From Bacillota bacterium (GTDB lineage: Bacteria > Bacillota > Clostridia > Acetivibrionales > DTU013), in assembly GCA_023399355.1 (NCBI GenBank), contig JAEWQC010000214.1, positions 1-32,129 of the forward strand: 32,129 nt of DNA, in the 5' to 3' direction. Both the position numbers and the translations under genes were made by a program. The notes beneath the pieces were generated by a model. It was not told the origin of the DNA and ran no database searches. It was given only the letters and a program-made list of their open reading frames with translations. Shown piece after piece: positions 32,080-32,129 of the stretch. Every line of letters begins with the position of its first letter. The first letter of the stretch is position 1.

Positions 32080-32129
32080 ATGATGAATCAATATAGAAAA
32101 ATTATGGCCAACATTCTGGTATTTGCATT
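32080..32129 (+). CDS. Start of a further gene with signal peptide (cut by window end)
   Basis: The ATG at 32080 has GAGGGGGA a few bases upstream and opens MMNQYRKIMANILVFA, a typical signal-peptide beginning similar in style to the two preceding secreted paralogues. It lies 29 bp after their stop, so a further member of the same tandem family is likely. Only 16 residues are visible. Confidence 0.55.
   Translation, partial: MMNQYRKIMANILVFA

Overview
The window looks like chromosome from an anaerobic, spore-forming clostridium (Firmicutes, Clostridia). The evidence is a GerA/GerB/GerC spore germinant receptor operon, a T-box-controlled tyrS, strong GGAGG-type ribosome binding sites, a complex-I-like membrane oxidoreductase, and the mercury methylation pair hgcA/hgcB, which is known only from anaerobes. 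Base composition is moderate in most genes and clearly AT-richer in intergenic regions and in the first parts of the large surface proteins. I cannot name the species.

Region 1 (1-8405, + strand) is a six-gene operon of the hydrogenase-4/complex I family: HyfB-, HyfC-, HyfE- and HyfF-like membrane subunits, a NuoC-NuoD (HyfG-like) large subunit, and a fusion of a two-cluster ferredoxin with a NuoB/HyfI-like subunit. Both cysteine pairs that would bind the NiFe centre are replaced in the large subunit. It is therefore probably an Ehr-type (energy-converting hydrogenase-related) complex rather than a hydrogenase. The operon holds several in-frame or intergenic tandem repeat arrays.

Region 2 (8405-10656, - strand) is hgcA-hgcB-marR, convergent with region 1. 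HgcA carries the diagnostic NVWCAAGK corrinoid-ligand motif followed by membrane helices. HgcB has two 4Fe-4S motifs (the second with CMECGAC), a conserved later Cys and a terminal CC. A cysteine-rich MarR regulator completes the operon, and an excellent palindrome sits just upstream of a plausible hgcA promoter. Two short overlapping mini-ORFs precede hgcB as 20-bp tandem repeats.

Region 3 (10815-15559) holds a small membrane protein gene (+) and, on the - strand, a translationally coupled germinant receptor operon gerA-gerB-gerC followed by a 55-residue two-helix protein that resembles receptor D subunits.

Region 4 (15897-21026, + strand) holds pncB (NAD salvage), a DinB-family remnant, and a run of small-molecule transferases: GNAT, methyltransferase, AAC(3)-family acetyltransferase, GNAT, methyltransferase. 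Region 5 (21063-22757) is a tyrosine T-box riboswitch and tyrS.

Region 6 (22973-32129, + strand) is a tandem family of very large secreted proteins: an Asp-box (BNR) beta-propeller, an optional LamG domain, Ig-like and fibronectin III-like domains, and a cohesin-like C-terminal module. An orphan signal-peptide mini-gene lies between the two full paralogues, and another gene starting with a signal peptide runs off the window end.

The most notable content is the mercury-methylation operon lying next to a cofactor-less Ehr complex. A possible functional link (low-potential electrons for HgcB, or a shared MarR-type site) is inference only.
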